Origin: Streptomyces sp. NBC_00239
GTDB taxonomy: Bacteria > Actinomycetota > Actinomycetes > Streptomycetales > Streptomycetaceae
Assembly (NCBI RefSeq): GCF_036194065.1
Contig: NZ_CP108095.1
Location: forward strand, 310,001-374,000
Direction of reading: 5' to 3'
DNA length: 64,000 nucleotides
The translations under genes were made by a program, and so were the position numbers. This document shows positions 1 through 9,700 of this stretch, in pieces (positions within the stretch are counted from its first letter, which is position 1; each line of letters begins with the position of its first letter). Under the pieces are notes generated by a model. That model had not been told where the DNA came from. It saw only the letters and a program-made list of their open reading frames with translations, and searched no databases.

Positions 1-205
1 CCTCTCGGCCTGAACGCATTCGTGTTCCGGCTCTGCGCCCTCCGGCCCCGACGGTGGATCAGGTGCTGCGCCGTGCGAACCGCGGTGCACCTTCTGTGTG
101 CCTGCCCCGCGCGGCTGCCGGACTCCCGCAGAGCGCCTGCCGTCACTTTCACATACTCATGCCCAGCCGCCGGTTTCCCGGCGGCAGAGGAGTCTTCGCA
201 CCACC

Positions 206-1837
206 ATGCACACCCATCACACCACTTCCATACGCATGCGGCGGATCGTCACACGGGGCCTGGTGACCGCCACCGCCCTCGCCGCCGTCACCGGCGCCGT
301 CGCGCCGAGCGCGGTCGCCGACCACACCCCCGGGGCCGCGGCATCGGACGCCGTGGCCCGCGCCGCGGGCATCGGGACGACCGATGTCCAGCGCGTCGAG
401 GCCGCGGCCGTGGTCCGTCTCGACCCGGCCCCCGACCTGCTCCTGCTCAGCGACTACGACTTCATCCACGCGCTGTGGCAGAAGGCCAGCGACACGGGTG
501 AGAAGCTGGAGGCGGTGCGCACCGCCTCCGAAAGGGCGATGGCCAGCACCTCGGCCGAGGACCACGTGCGGTTCATCGTCTCCGGCATCCACGAGGCGTA
601 CAGGCTCGACCAGCAGCGCGAGCGGGACAAGGCCGAGGCCGAGCGGGCGGCCAGGCTGGCCAAGTCCCAAGTCCTGCTTGTCATCGGCATCCCCAGCACC
701 CCGGAGCTGCTGGCCCTCGCCGACGACAACTTCGTCCGGTCCGTCGCCAAGCACGCGGCCTCCGGCCCCGAGGTACGGGCCGCGGCGCTGAAGGCGCTGC
801 TCGGCGAGCCCGCGGACTGGCGGGAGTTCATCCTCAACGGCGCCCGCGAGGCCCACAAGCGGGACGTCGCCAACGAGCTGAAGGAACTGGAGGAGAAGAA
901 TCGTAAGGAGGCCGAACGCCTCAAGGAACTCGCGGCCCGGAAGAACGCCGCGGCCCTCTTCCGCCTTACGCCCTCCCAGGCCATGCTCGAGCTGAGCGAC
1001 GACAATTTCATCCGCGAGTTGCTGCGCCTCTCCCCCGCCGACCTCCAGGGGACCGAGCTCTACGCGGAAGGGCAGCGCGCCACCCTCAGCTCCGACCCCG
1101 GCGCGTGGAAGGCCTACATCCACACCGGTGCCGAGGCCGCGTACAAGCTCGATGCCGAGAACCGGCGCAAGAAGCTCGCGGCGGCGAACCGCAAGCTCGC
1201 CCTGCAGATCCAGGCCGCCGCGCAGAAGAGCGGGGTCAACCCCAATCTGGCCGAGGCAGCCATGAAGGCGCTGGCCGGCAGCGATGAGGACGTCGCGCTG
1301 TTCCTCAAGCCGGACACCCAGGAGCTGCTCAAGCGCCAGTCCCTCAGGGTGCGGGACGGCGTGGAGTACGCCCGCCAGGCCGGCACGGACGGCGGCAGGG
1401 CGGTCCTGAGCCGCCTCTCGGGCAGCAGCTCGCTGAACGACCGTCAGGACGCCACCTGGGTTGTCGTGCCTTCCCTTGCGAGCGAGCCCGGCTGCTACTC
1501 CTTCGAGTCCGTGCGCAGGCCCGGCTACTACCTCAGGAGCGGCGAGGTCGAACAGGGCGCGCTGCGGGTGGAGATCGCCGCCGACGACCGAAGCGAAGCA
1601 TTCCGTAAGAGTGCCAACTGGTGCGTCCGCCAGCCCCCCGTGCTCCCCGAGAACGGCGGAGTGTCCTTCACGCAGGCCACCGACATGGGCCTGAAGTGGC
1701 TGTCGCCCACGACCCGGGACGTCTTCGCCCGCTCCGACTTCAAGTTCCCCGCGACCGGCTTCGGATCGGGTGGAAACACCGGCACGCCGAAGGTCCGCCT
1801 GGCGGTCTGGACCATGTCCCCGCCACTGGCCCCCTGA
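206..1837 (+). CDS. Secreted ALF-repeat protein with C-terminal AbfB-like domain
   Basis: 543 residues. The N-terminus has arginines and a hydrophobic stretch ending near a VADHTPG segment, so it reads as a signal peptide. Residues about 70-330 hold three copies of the ALF pattern (LSDYDFI, LADDNFV, LSDDNFI, each followed about 40 residues on by a helix ending in EAYRLD, EAHKRD or AAYKLD), separated by Lys/Glu-rich helices likely to be coiled coil. The last 140 residues (ATWVVVPSL, CYSFESVRRPGYYLR, FKFPATGF) match the AbfB beta-trefoil carbohydrate-binding family. I chose the ATG at 206 because AGAGGAG lies at 186-192; an ATG at 236 also gives a good signal peptide. Role unknown: a cell-surface or secreted sugar-binding protein is inferred. 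No enzyme domain is visible. Confidence 0.8.
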   Translation: MHTHHTTSIRMRRIVTRGLVTATALAAVTGAVAPSAVADHTPGAAASDAVARAAGIGTTDVQRVEAAAVVRLDPAPDLLLLSDYDFIHALWQKASDTGEKLEAVRTASERAMASTSAEDHVRFIVSGIHEAYRLDQQRERDKAEAERAARLAKSQVLLVIGIPSTPELLALADDNFVRSVAKHAASGPEVRAAALKALLGEPADWREFILNGAREAHKRDVANELKELEEKNRKEAERLKELAARKNAAALFRLTPSQAMLELSDDNFIRELLRLSPADLQGTELYAEGQRATLSSDPGAWKAYIHTGAEAAYKLDAENRRKKLAAANRKLALQIQAAAQKSGVNPNLAEAAMKALAGSDEDVALFLKPDTQELLKRQSLRVRDGVEYARQAGTDGGRAVLSRLSGSSSLNDRQDATWVVVPSLASEPGCYSFESVRRPGYYLRSGEVEQGALRVEIAADDRSEAFRKSANWCVRQPPVLPENGGVSFTQATDMGLKWLSPTTRDVFARSDFKFPATGFGSGGNTGTPKVRLAVWTMSPPLAP

Positions 1838-2169
1838 CCTCCTGTCCCCCGCCCGTCCCCGCTGACGCGCACAGTCTCCCCCCACACGCCGGCCGACCGG
1901 CAGGAAGGGTCCGCTGGAATCACTTCCAGCGGGCCCTTCCCGATGCCCGGCGCGCCCACTCCGCCTCGCCCGGCTACAGGCACCGTGCAATGGTGCAGCG
2001 GCCGGAAGGTCAAGGGGTGCGCATCGCCTCTGGGCCCATGGGCTGGGCTGGCTACTTGCCCACGGGTCGTCCCGGGCCGGTAGCGGGAAGGGACTGCGAT
2101 GGGGATTCCGGAATCTCCTCGGCCGCGTCCGCTTCGACCGCGCGGTCCCGGACAAGGCGAAGGTGCTCC
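1838..2169. other. Intergenic region between convergent genes
   Basis: Apart from the hairpin at 1903-1940 I see no gene, RNA or repeat here. It separates the 3' ends of the ALF/AbfB gene and the minus-strand membrane protein gene. Confidence 0.6.
1903..1940 (+). terminator. Hairpin terminator after the ALF/AbfB gene
   Basis: A near-perfect 17-bp inverted repeat with a TCAC loop (left arm 1903-1919, right arm 1924-1940) lies 65 bases past the stop codon. There is no U-tract, as is usual in Streptomyces. Confidence 0.75.
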
Positions 2170-3270
2170 CTACTTCCAGACGAGGACGTCGATGCGGATG
2201 GTGTGCAGCTTCCGGTCGACCTGCGCGACGGTCACCCGGACGTAGCGTCCCTCGCTGCTCTTGACGCACAGGACCATGCCCTGGGTGACGTCGTCGTCGG
2301 CGATCTGGCCGTTGAGATAGCCGGGCTGTTCGCACGCCGCCTTGGTGGGCGCCGCCTGCACCTTCAGGTAGTCGACCCACAACGTCCCGTCGTGCGACAG
2401 GTACACGTCGCTGGGAAAGATGGTCGCCTCGTAGCCCCACTCCGGCGCGTCCTCGTACAGCTCGTCCAGTTCGATCCTGTGGCCGCCCTGGATCAACAGG
2501 TCATCTTGCGCGCGTCGCACGGTCGGCGAATCGGCCCCGGGCTGCGGCGGGACGGACGTAGGCGTAGGTGTCGGACCGGGTGTGCCGGCCGCACCGGATG
2601 CGGGTACACGCGTGCTCGGGGCGACGCTGGAGGGCGTGGCCCGAGGCGTGTCCGGGACGGGCCATTTGGCTGCCACAGCCCCGATGACAGCGGCCAACAC
2701 CGTGGCGGCTGCCGGGACGGTCAGGGCCGGATTCCGCCACCACGGTCGGCGAGCGGAAGCCGTCACCTGATCGCCCGCCGGCTCGGAAGCCGCGCTTCCC
2801 GCTTGGCTGCCACCGCCCGAGTCCTCGCGGTTGGTGAACTGGCGCGGCGCGTACACGACCACGGCCCGGCGCCCCGAACCGGTGAAGCACATGTTGCCGA
2901 GCCACAGGTCGGTCTCGAATCCCGGCTCGGCGAGGGTGGCAACGGTCCGCCACACGTATCCGGACCTGGCGTCGGCGACCATCAGGTGGAGGCCGGTGGG
3001 ATCACCGGCCGTCGTCCACGCCCGGTCCTGCGAACGCCGCCAGCCGCGCGGCAGGATCGCGTCCCGTTGTGCCGGGGCGACGGCGGTCCGCTCTTCGGCG
3101 GCGGGGGCGGCCGCGGCGCCCGCCACCGGGGTGGCGGCCGGTGCGGCCGCGGTACGGGCCGCGGCCGGCGCGACGGCGACCAGGGAACTCACCATCGCCA
3201 CGGCCACCGCGAGCGCGGCCGGCTGGGGACGACGTCTGCGTCGGCGTCCCGTGACAAACCAGTTGTACAT
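2170..3270 (-). CDS. Chimeric membrane protein: YD-repeat-toxin-like N-terminus, single TM, extracytoplasmic tail
   Basis: 366 residues. Residues 1-45 form an arginine-rich signal peptide. Residues 60-150 (SQDRAWTTAGDPTGLHLMVA, AEPGFETDLWLGN, GRRAVVVYAPRQFTN) resemble the extreme N-terminus of the very large secreted RHS/YD-repeat proteins of Streptomyces. After a Ser/Gly linker a second hydrophobic segment follows (TVPAAATVLAAVIGAVAAKW, about 185-205), then a Pro/Thr linker and a C-terminal domain with two cysteines (KAACEQPG, MVLCVKSS) ending in DVLVWK. A tail like this is normally preceded by a cytoplasmic domain, not a secreted one. I infer a fusion of two unrelated gene ends. The frame is open, so it may be expressed. 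Function unknown. Confidence 0.6.
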   Translation of the reverse strand: MYNWFVTGRRRRRRPQPAALAVAVAMVSSLVAVAPAAARTAAAPAATPVAGAAAAPAAEERTAVAPAQRDAILPRGWRRSQDRAWTTAGDPTGLHLMVADARSGYVWRTVATLAEPGFETDLWLGNMCFTGSGRRAVVVYAPRQFTNREDSGGGSQAGSAASEPAGDQVTASARRPWWRNPALTVPAAATVLAAVIGAVAAKWPVPDTPRATPSSVAPSTRVPASGAAGTPGPTPTPTSVPPQPGADSPTVRRAQDDLLIQGGHRIELDELYEDAPEWGYEATIFPSDVYLSHDGTLWVDYLKVQAAPTKAACEQPGYLNGQIADDDVTQGMVLCVKSSEGRYVRVTVAQVDRKLHTIRIDVLVWK

Positions 3271-3371
3271 GCGGGCTCATTTCAAGGTTGATGTGCGAGA
3301 AGCGAGGAGCACGCCCGGGACGGCGTACGCGAACGTCCCGGAGCCGGCGGCGGCGCGCCGGGCGCGGCGGG

Positions 3372-3854
3372 TCAGAAGTTCCCGGTGCACTCCGTCCACC
3401 AGCCGCCGTCCTGGAACCAGGCGGTGTGGCAGCCGATCACGTTGTCGGAGAACGACACCATGCCGGTCCAGCCGGTTTCCTGCGGGTACGCCTTCAGCTC
3501 CGTTCGGGCCGCCAGGCCCTCCGTGCTCAGCGACTTGATGTACACGGCGCCGGAGAACCCGTGGTAGTTCGAGTACCGCACCCAGGCGGCGTTGCATGCG
3601 TAGGAGGCCCTCAACTCGACCACGAGCGATCCGCCCCGAGCCCTCTTCGTGTCGAGAGTCCTGCCGTCCGTGCAGCCCATGGCCTGCGGGTCCTTGCCAT
3701 CGCACCCGTGGCTGTAGCAACCGGCCGTGGCAGCGGCCGAGGCCGTACCGCTCGTCGGCAGCAACATCCCGGCCGCCAGGGCCAGTACGGCCAGCCCCGA
3801 CCGCACGACCCGCTTGCGCACCACGGCACCCGCGCTGTTCGACTTCGTGAGCAT
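3372..3854 (-). CDS. Secreted DUF2690 family protein
   Basis: 160 residues. The signal peptide is clear (RKRVVRSGLAVLALAAGMLL, then SGTASAAA near residue 42). The mature part begins with the DUF2690 hallmark CYSHGCDGKDPQAMGC, followed by strands rich in aromatic residues and further cysteines (ACNAAWVRY, VIGCHTAWF, WWTECTGNF), six in all, which suits an exported disulfide-bonded domain. DUF2690 domains are common in Streptomyces secreted proteins and in tails of membrane regulators; their ligand is unknown. The gene lies about 100 bases upstream of the minus-strand chimeric membrane gene and could share its transcript. Confidence 0.8.
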   Translation of the reverse strand: MLTKSNSAGAVVRKRVVRSGLAVLALAAGMLLPTSGTASAAATAGCYSHGCDGKDPQAMGCTDGRTLDTKRARGGSLVVELRASYACNAAWVRYSNYHGFSGAVYIKSLSTEGLAARTELKAYPQETGWTGMVSFSDNVIGCHTAWFQDGGWWTECTGNF

Positions 3855-4395
3855 GACGCTTCCTCTCCTCTGATCCCGCCGTCACGATCACCGCGACGTG
3901 CCGCCATCAAAGGCGCTCCGGAGCCCCCTCATCGACCCTCCGACCACTTCCCGCACGATCTCGCACACCCCGACTCCGATGTCCGGGCAGGTCAAAGACG
4001 TGTGTGGGTGCACGGCCCGCCGGGCCTGCAGGACGGTAACTCCCCCCAGACCGTCTCCCTCGCTCCGGAACGGGGCCTCCGGCCTTCAGGTCCGGCCACG
4101 GCACCAGCCGCGTTCCCCAGCAGCGCTGGGCGTGGTCGCATAGCGGCCGCGCCCAGCGCTCCGCGGCCCCAAGCCGGGTAGGTGGCTTGGACCATACGGA
4201 TAGCTCCGTGGCCCGAGCGGCGCGATGGCCGGGGCGGCGCGCGAGAGTTGTCTTCCGGCCAGATTGGCGCAGGTACCGGAAGTACAGGCTGGAGCCGGCC
4301 CCGCGTGTGGTGAGGTGGACGCGTCGGCTCGCGCCGAGAGGTGACGACGACACCGCGGTTCGTTCCACCATCGCACCCGTGAGGGGAGCAGGGGC
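3855..4395. other. Non-coding stretch with one long inverted repeat
   Basis: No supported gene. An 11-bp perfect inverted repeat (arms 4122-4132 and 4150-4160, 17-base loop) could be a weak terminator or an operator. A GAGGGGAG ribosome-binding site ends the region in front of the small peptide gene. Confidence 0.5.
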
Positions 4396-4560
4396 ATGGC
4401 CAAGGACAAGGGCGGCAACGCGGACAACAGCGGTGGCGGAGGCGGCAGTCACGCCAAGCCGGACGCACCGCTGTCGGGGGGTACGCCGCCGCCCGGAAAC
4501 TCCGACGGGCAGGTACCGAACCCGGACAACGGCAATGGCACCGGCAAGCGCCGCAAGTAG
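4396..4560 (+). CDS. Small Gly/Asn/Asp-rich peptide (54 aa), candidate substrate of the adjacent methyltransferase
   Basis: 54 residues, starting MAKDKGGNADNSGGGGG and ending GNGTGKRRK. It has no Cys, no hydrophobic segment and no signal peptide. It is unusually rich in Gly, Asn, Asp and Pro and contains Asp-Gly (NSDGQV) and Asn-Gly (PDNGNGTG) pairs, the dipeptides that isomerise to isoaspartate most readily. A good ribosome-binding site (GAGGGGAG, 4381-4388) precedes the ATG, and only 10 bases separate its stop from the protein-L-isoaspartate methyltransferase-like gene. The pairing recalls RiPP loci with such methyltransferases, but no ATP-grasp or lanthipeptide synthetase is adjacent. That it is a precursor is inference; a small disordered protein is equally possible. 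Confidence 0.55.
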   Translation: MAKDKGGNADNSGGGGGSHAKPDAPLSGGTPPPGNSDGQVPNPDNGNGTGKRRK

Positions 4561-4570
4561 CCGGAATCCC

Positions 4571-5689
4571 ATGACACTCGAGGACCGTCACCGCGCGCTG
4601 GCGGCGGCCATGGACGCTCAGGGACTGTGGCCGACGGAATCCGACTGGGTCCGCCGGGCCATCCTGGAGGCCCTCCCCCGGCACTCGTTCGCCCCGGGCA
4701 CACTCTGGGCGTGGAACGGCGTCGCCTACGTCCCCGTCGAGCGCGCGGAGCGCCCCGAGGAGTGGGCGGCGCTCGTCTACGGCGGCCCGTACGACTCGAC
4801 GATCACCCAGGTACGCGACGGCCTGCCCAGCTCGAGCCTCTCGTGCGTCTCCGTCGTCGCGGACATGCTCGACTCGCTCGAGGTGGAGCCGGGCCAGCGC
4901 GTCCTGGAGCTGGGCACCGGGGCCGGCTGGAACGCGGCTCTCCTCGCCGAACGGGCGGGCCCCGGGCTCGTCACGACCGTCGAGGTCGACGCTCGCCTCG
5001 CGTCCGCCGCACGCCACCGCCTCGAACGCGCCGGGCTGGACGTCGCCATCCACGTCGGCGACGGGAACGCCGGCCGGCCGGGCGAGGCCCCGTACGACCG
5101 GCTGGTGTCCACCTACGCCGTCGACCGGATCCCCTGGGCCTGGGTCGAGCAGACCCGGCCCGGCGGCCGGATCGTCACCCCGTGGGGGCGCCTGGGGCAC
5201 GTCGCGCTCACCGTCGCCGACGACGGCCGCTCCGCCACGGGCTGGATGCAGGGCCTCGCGATGTTCATGCCGCGCCGCGGCGCCGACCAGGGCCGCGCCT
5301 TCCACCAAGTCCGCGCCGACAGCGTCGACAGCGCCGGGCGCGGGTTCGGGACGCTGCGCCGCGACCCCCGGCTCCTCGGCGACCCCCACCTGCTCTTCGC
5401 CCTGCGCGTCTCGCTCCCCGACGTACGCATCAACGTCTCCGCCGCCCCTGACGGGTTCACGGTGGAGGCCCACGACGGCCACCACTCCTGGGCCGTACGG
5501 TCCGGAAACGACCGCGAGTTCCGAGGCGGCGGCCCCCGCCCCCTCCTGGCCGAGATCGAAGCGGCCTGGGACCACTGGGAGGAATACGGGTCGCCAGACC
5601 TGTTCGACTTCGGGATGACGGTCGGCCGGGACCGCCAATACGTGTGGTGCGGGTCCGCCGACTCCGGGCCCTGGGACGACCGGCAGTAG
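4571..5689 (+). CDS. Protein-L-isoaspartate O-methyltransferase-like protein
   Basis: 372 residues. The SAM-binding motif I is clear at 111-120 (VLELGTGAGW), preceded by the PIMT-type segment GLPSSSLSCVSVVADML and followed by an acidic strand (TTVEVD) and APYDRLVSTYAV, as in this fold. The C-terminal third (RFEV-poor, HHSWAVRSG, GMTVGRDRQYVWCG) extends well past the roughly 210-residue housekeeping Pcm, as in the methyltransferases that accompany peptide maturation systems. The ATG follows the small peptide gene after 10 bases, so the two are probably co-transcribed. It likely methylates isoAsp or Asp side chains using SAM in the cytosol; the substrate is unproved. Confidence 0.75.
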   Translation: MTLEDRHRALAAAMDAQGLWPTESDWVRRAILEALPRHSFAPGTLWAWNGVAYVPVERAERPEEWAALVYGGPYDSTITQVRDGLPSSSLSCVSVVADMLDSLEVEPGQRVLELGTGAGWNAALLAERAGPGLVTTVEVDARLASAARHRLERAGLDVAIHVGDGNAGRPGEAPYDRLVSTYAVDRIPWAWVEQTRPGGRIVTPWGRLGHVALTVADDGRSATGWMQGLAMFMPRRGADQGRAFHQVRADSVDSAGRGFGTLRRDPRLLGDPHLLFALRVSLPDVRINVSAAPDGFTVEAHDGHHSWAVRSGNDREFRGGGPRPLLAEIEAAWDHWEEYGSPDLFDFGMTVGRDRQYVWCGSADSGPWDDRQ

Positions 5690-5801
5690 ACCGACCGGCG
5701 ACGACTCCTCCAGCACGATCCGTCCCGGATGTGGTCGGTTCGACCCTGACGGAAGGCTTCCACTCGCTAGCGCTGCGTAAACAGCGGAGGAAGGCGGGCT
5801 G

Positions 5802-6485
5802 ATGGCGACGCTGGTCGTGGGGTTCCGGCTGGGCAATGACACCACCGGCCGGCAGGTGACGGTGCTGGTGACCGCGCGAGGTGTCATGCACCGCGCTCAC
5901 GGCCTGTACGGGAAGCCCGCGAGGCTGTCCACGCCGGAGCCGTCGATCGCCCTGACCACCCGGAGCCCGTTCTTCGCAGGCGAGCACCCGCTGGCCCGCC
6001 CCCTCGCCGACCTCCGGGAACGCCACGCTTCCTCCGCAAAGAAGGGCTTCACCCGCACCCTCATCCCGCCGGCCGTCGTCCGCCTGGACGTGGACGAACT
6101 TCCGCTGGATGCCCTGGCACCGCACCGCGAGCTGATCCAGGCGTTCATCGGCACGGCCCCGAACACGCCACGGTCCCTCGACGCCGCCATCAACGAATTC
6201 CGACGCGCCCTCGGCCTGCCGACCCGGCCTGCGAACATCCCTTGGGCGCCCCGCGACCGGGAGATCCCACCGAGAGTCGCAGCGATGCTGCGTACCCTCG
6301 CCCATGGTTCCCCGATCACCTCTCCGCAGCGGCCTCCGGTGGGCTGGACGGTCACCGGCCAAGGCGTGAGGTTGCACGTCGGCCAGGCGGGCGAGACGCT
6401 CGACCGGCGGGCAGTGGTAGACCTGCAGGCAGCTCTCAGCGCATGGCTTCACTTCACGAAGAAGGCCGGGGAATCGTCCCGTTGA
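5802..6485 (+). CDS. Hypothetical protein, 227 aa
   Basis: Family not recognised. The start is supported by GGAGGAAGGCGGG just upstream. No signal peptide or membrane segment; the composition is that of a soluble cytosolic protein, with a basic middle part (RERHASSAKKGFTRTLIPP) and a helical C-terminus (RRAVVDLQAALSAWLHF). It lies 112 bases after the methyltransferase gene on the same strand, too far to argue for an operon. Confidence 0.6.
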   Translation: MATLVVGFRLGNDTTGRQVTVLVTARGVMHRAHGLYGKPARLSTPEPSIALTTRSPFFAGEHPLARPLADLRERHASSAKKGFTRTLIPPAVVRLDVDELPLDALAPHRELIQAFIGTAPNTPRSLDAAINEFRRALGLPTRPANIPWAPRDREIPPRVAAMLRTLAHGSPITSPQRPPVGWTVTGQGVRLHVGQAGETLDRRAVVDLQAALSAWLHFTKKAGESSR

Positions 6486-6690
6486 TCGGCCGTGCGAACC
6501 GGACCGCAGTCGAGCGTCAGCGAAACGTATGCCGCACGTAAGGGCAGTCGGCCAGGATGTGGCCGTGTGAACGCCTCGAGGCTTTGTCCTGCTCAGCCCG
6601 TCGCCGGTGCATGCGGCGCCTACGCGCCCGAACCCGGCCTCCGAGGGCTCGTACGCGCGACCCCTGCGGGGGACCGCCATCCCCGTTGAC

Positions 6691-6710
6691 CCATTCGGAC
6701 CCATTCGGAT
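6691..6710 (+). repeat. 10-bp tandem direct repeat in a promoter region
   Basis: CCATTCGGAC is followed directly by CCATTCGGAT, 20-40 bases before the GTG start of the three-domain secreted protein. It could be a regulator site read on one face of the helix; no factor can be named. Confidence 0.4.
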
Positions 6711-6730
6711 CCACCGACCAAAACAGAAAC

Positions 6731-9700
6731 GTGAAACCCATCAGAATTCCTGAGGCATGCAGACGCTGGACAGCGGCGACATGCGCGCTCGCCCTGATCC
6801 TGACACTTGTCCAACTGGCGGTCGCAGCACCCCCTGCCCGCGCGGCCGTCAACGACTACAGGTTCGCAACATGGAACATGCAAGGTTCAGCCGGGGGAGC
6901 GAAGTGGCTGGACAATATCATGGGATTCTTCGAAGACCGCTCGTTGTATGGGCCGCGGAATGCCATTCTCATGATGCAGGAGGCGGGCGCGATGCCCCCT
7001 TCCTGTGACGGCCGCACCACTGTGCAAACCATCGACGCTCACTACACTCAATATGTCAACGGGGTGGGGAGGGCGGCGATAGATCAAATCAATTTGTATG
7101 CATGCAACTTCGGGACCTCCGGTCGGCCCACCCACACCCTCTACTGGATCCATACCGACACGAACCCGAATCCGGGTAGCGGCCGGGTCAACATGGCCAT
7201 CATGGTCAGGCGGGACCAGCTCAAGGGAAATGTTCCAGAACCGCTCGTGGTCCAGCCGGACACGATGTCGGACGGCGGAAAGCCGAGACCGCTGATCGGT
7301 GTGCGTGTCGGCAACGACTCGTTCTACAGTGTTCACGGATTCTCAGGCAGCGGGAACGATCGACAGCGCGCCTTGGCTGCAGTCCGCGAGCGCGGCTCTC
7401 TTCCCAATGGGGAATGGGTGGTGGCCGGGGACTTCAACTACAATCTCCAGGGTCCTGGAGGTCCGGACAGCGCATTCCCGACACTGCCGCCCGGAAACAC
7501 CCTGATGAGGTCGGGTGAATACACTCACCACGATAGAAACCTCAACGAGAACAGTGAACTGGACTACGCCGTATCGAGCAGTCCGCCGGCAGGGGGAATC
7601 CGCGTGTCGCGGATGGCCAACCTGGAATCCGACCACTGGCCGGTGGAGTTCAATTCCCCTGCTGTCCAGCCTCCGTGCGCAGGGTTCGGAGTCACGGACA
7701 ACAGCGATCCCTGCGTACCGCCGCCCTCCACGGCCGCGCGCAGCACAGGGGTGCGTTTCAGTAACCACACCGGTTGTGATCTGACGTTGGACCGGCTCGG
7801 GCTGCAGCTGCCGCACGGCATGTGGACCGCGGCCCCGCCCGATCGCATCGCCCGGAACCAGGGTGCGGCATGGGGCTCGGAGAGCTCGGGGATCGGCACC
7901 GGGACGGAGGGCAGGGTCCGGTACGTCACCCAGAACTGCTCGACCATGAGCGATGACAACCGCCAGGTGCAGCTGCACTGGGACAACCCGTTCATCGGCT
8001 CCAACGGCTACGACGAGCTCGGCAGCGACTATTCCACGTTCAGGATCGACCGTGAGGGCGGCGTCGGCAACAATGCCGTCGTGACCTGGACTGTCGGGCA
8101 GAAGCCGACGGCCATCGTGGCGATGGGTGACAGCTACATCTCGGGCGAGGCCGGCCGCTGGGCCGGGAACGCGAACACCGGGAACGGCGGCTCCGCCTGG
8201 GGCACGGACCGGGCCGCGTTCGCCTGCAACGCCGATGAGAGCAACTGCCGGCACGACCTCCAAGGGGTCTACCGGGACAGCGGCTATGACGGGGGAAGCG
8301 GGTGTGACCGCTCCGACGTGTCGGAGATCGCCGGCGCCGAGATCGACGGCATCCCGCCCGAGCGGCGGTTCAACCTGGCGTGCTCGGGGGCGACCACGGA
8401 CCACGTGGTCCAGAGCGGTTTCAAGGGGGAGAAGCCGCAGGTCGAGCAGCTGAAGGAGCTGGCGAAGCTCTACCAGATCAAGACCATCGTTCTGTCGGTG
8501 GGAGGCAACGACCTGAACCTCGTCGGGGCCATGCAGCAGTGCGGGATCAACTTCATGACCAACATGAAGTCCTGCAAGGCGGCAGGGGTTGACGGCCTGA
8601 TCCGGGAAAAAATCCCCGGAGTCGAGGACAAGGTCGTGGGCGCGATGAACGCCATCCACGCCGCCATGCGCTTCCAGGGCTACGACAGCAGGAGCTACCG
8701 CCTGGTGGCCCAGTCCTACCCGGGCCCGATCGCCGACCCCGCCCACTACCGCTACCCGGCGGAGACCTACGAGCGCTACACGTCGGGCGGATGCCCGTTC
8801 TACAACGAGGACGCCACCTGGGCCAGGGATGAGATCATTCCCGCCGTCAGCACGATGCTCAGGAGCGCCGCACGGCGCGGAGACGCCTTCTTCCTCGACA
8901 TGCAGGACGCGCTCGCCGGGCACGAGCTCTGTCACAGCGGCGCCGGGCAGGCCACCTCGGCCAACACCCTGGCCAACCCGCTCCCGGCGGCGCAAGCCGA
9001 ATGGGTACGCTGGTTCCCGGGGTACTTCGGGGCTCAGGGCAACACTCAGGAAGCCATCCATCCGAACGCCTACGGACAGCAGGCACTCAGCGACTGCCTG
9101 ACCCAGGCGGACAACCAGATCAGCAGCGGCGGCCGGGAGTTCCGGTGCACCGCCTCCGCCGGATCGTCGAAGCCCGCCGTGCAGACGGTCTCGTCCGACC
9201 CGAACTACTCCAGCGACTCGGTCAACCGGGCCGTCGGCTTCCTCACCGCCACCCAGGACCGGTTCAGCTCCCTCGTGCGCGTGGACGACGGCACCGAAGA
9301 GCCCCCGCTGCCTCCGTCCCTTCCGGGCCTCCCGCAGCTTCCTCTCCCGCCCATTCCCGCCCACAAGGCGATGAGGCTGAGCCTGCCCCAGAGCTACACG
9401 GGCGGCTTCTTCGGGCCCGGAGGCGCGTTCGGACCGGCCGGCTACCAGTCGTCGTTCACCTACGACAACGCCGTGACCATCTACGCGCTCCTCAAGCACG
9501 GCACCGGCGACGGCCTCGACCACGCCAAGGTCCTGGGCAACAGCCTGCTGTACGCCCAGGACCACGACCCGGTGAACGACGGCCGGATACGGGCCTCCTA
9601 CCTGCCGGACCCGTTCGTCACCACCCTCGGCCGGGACTACCCCGTCGGCACCCCCTACATCGGCGGCTGGTCGGTCTACACCGGGAACATGGCCTGGGCC

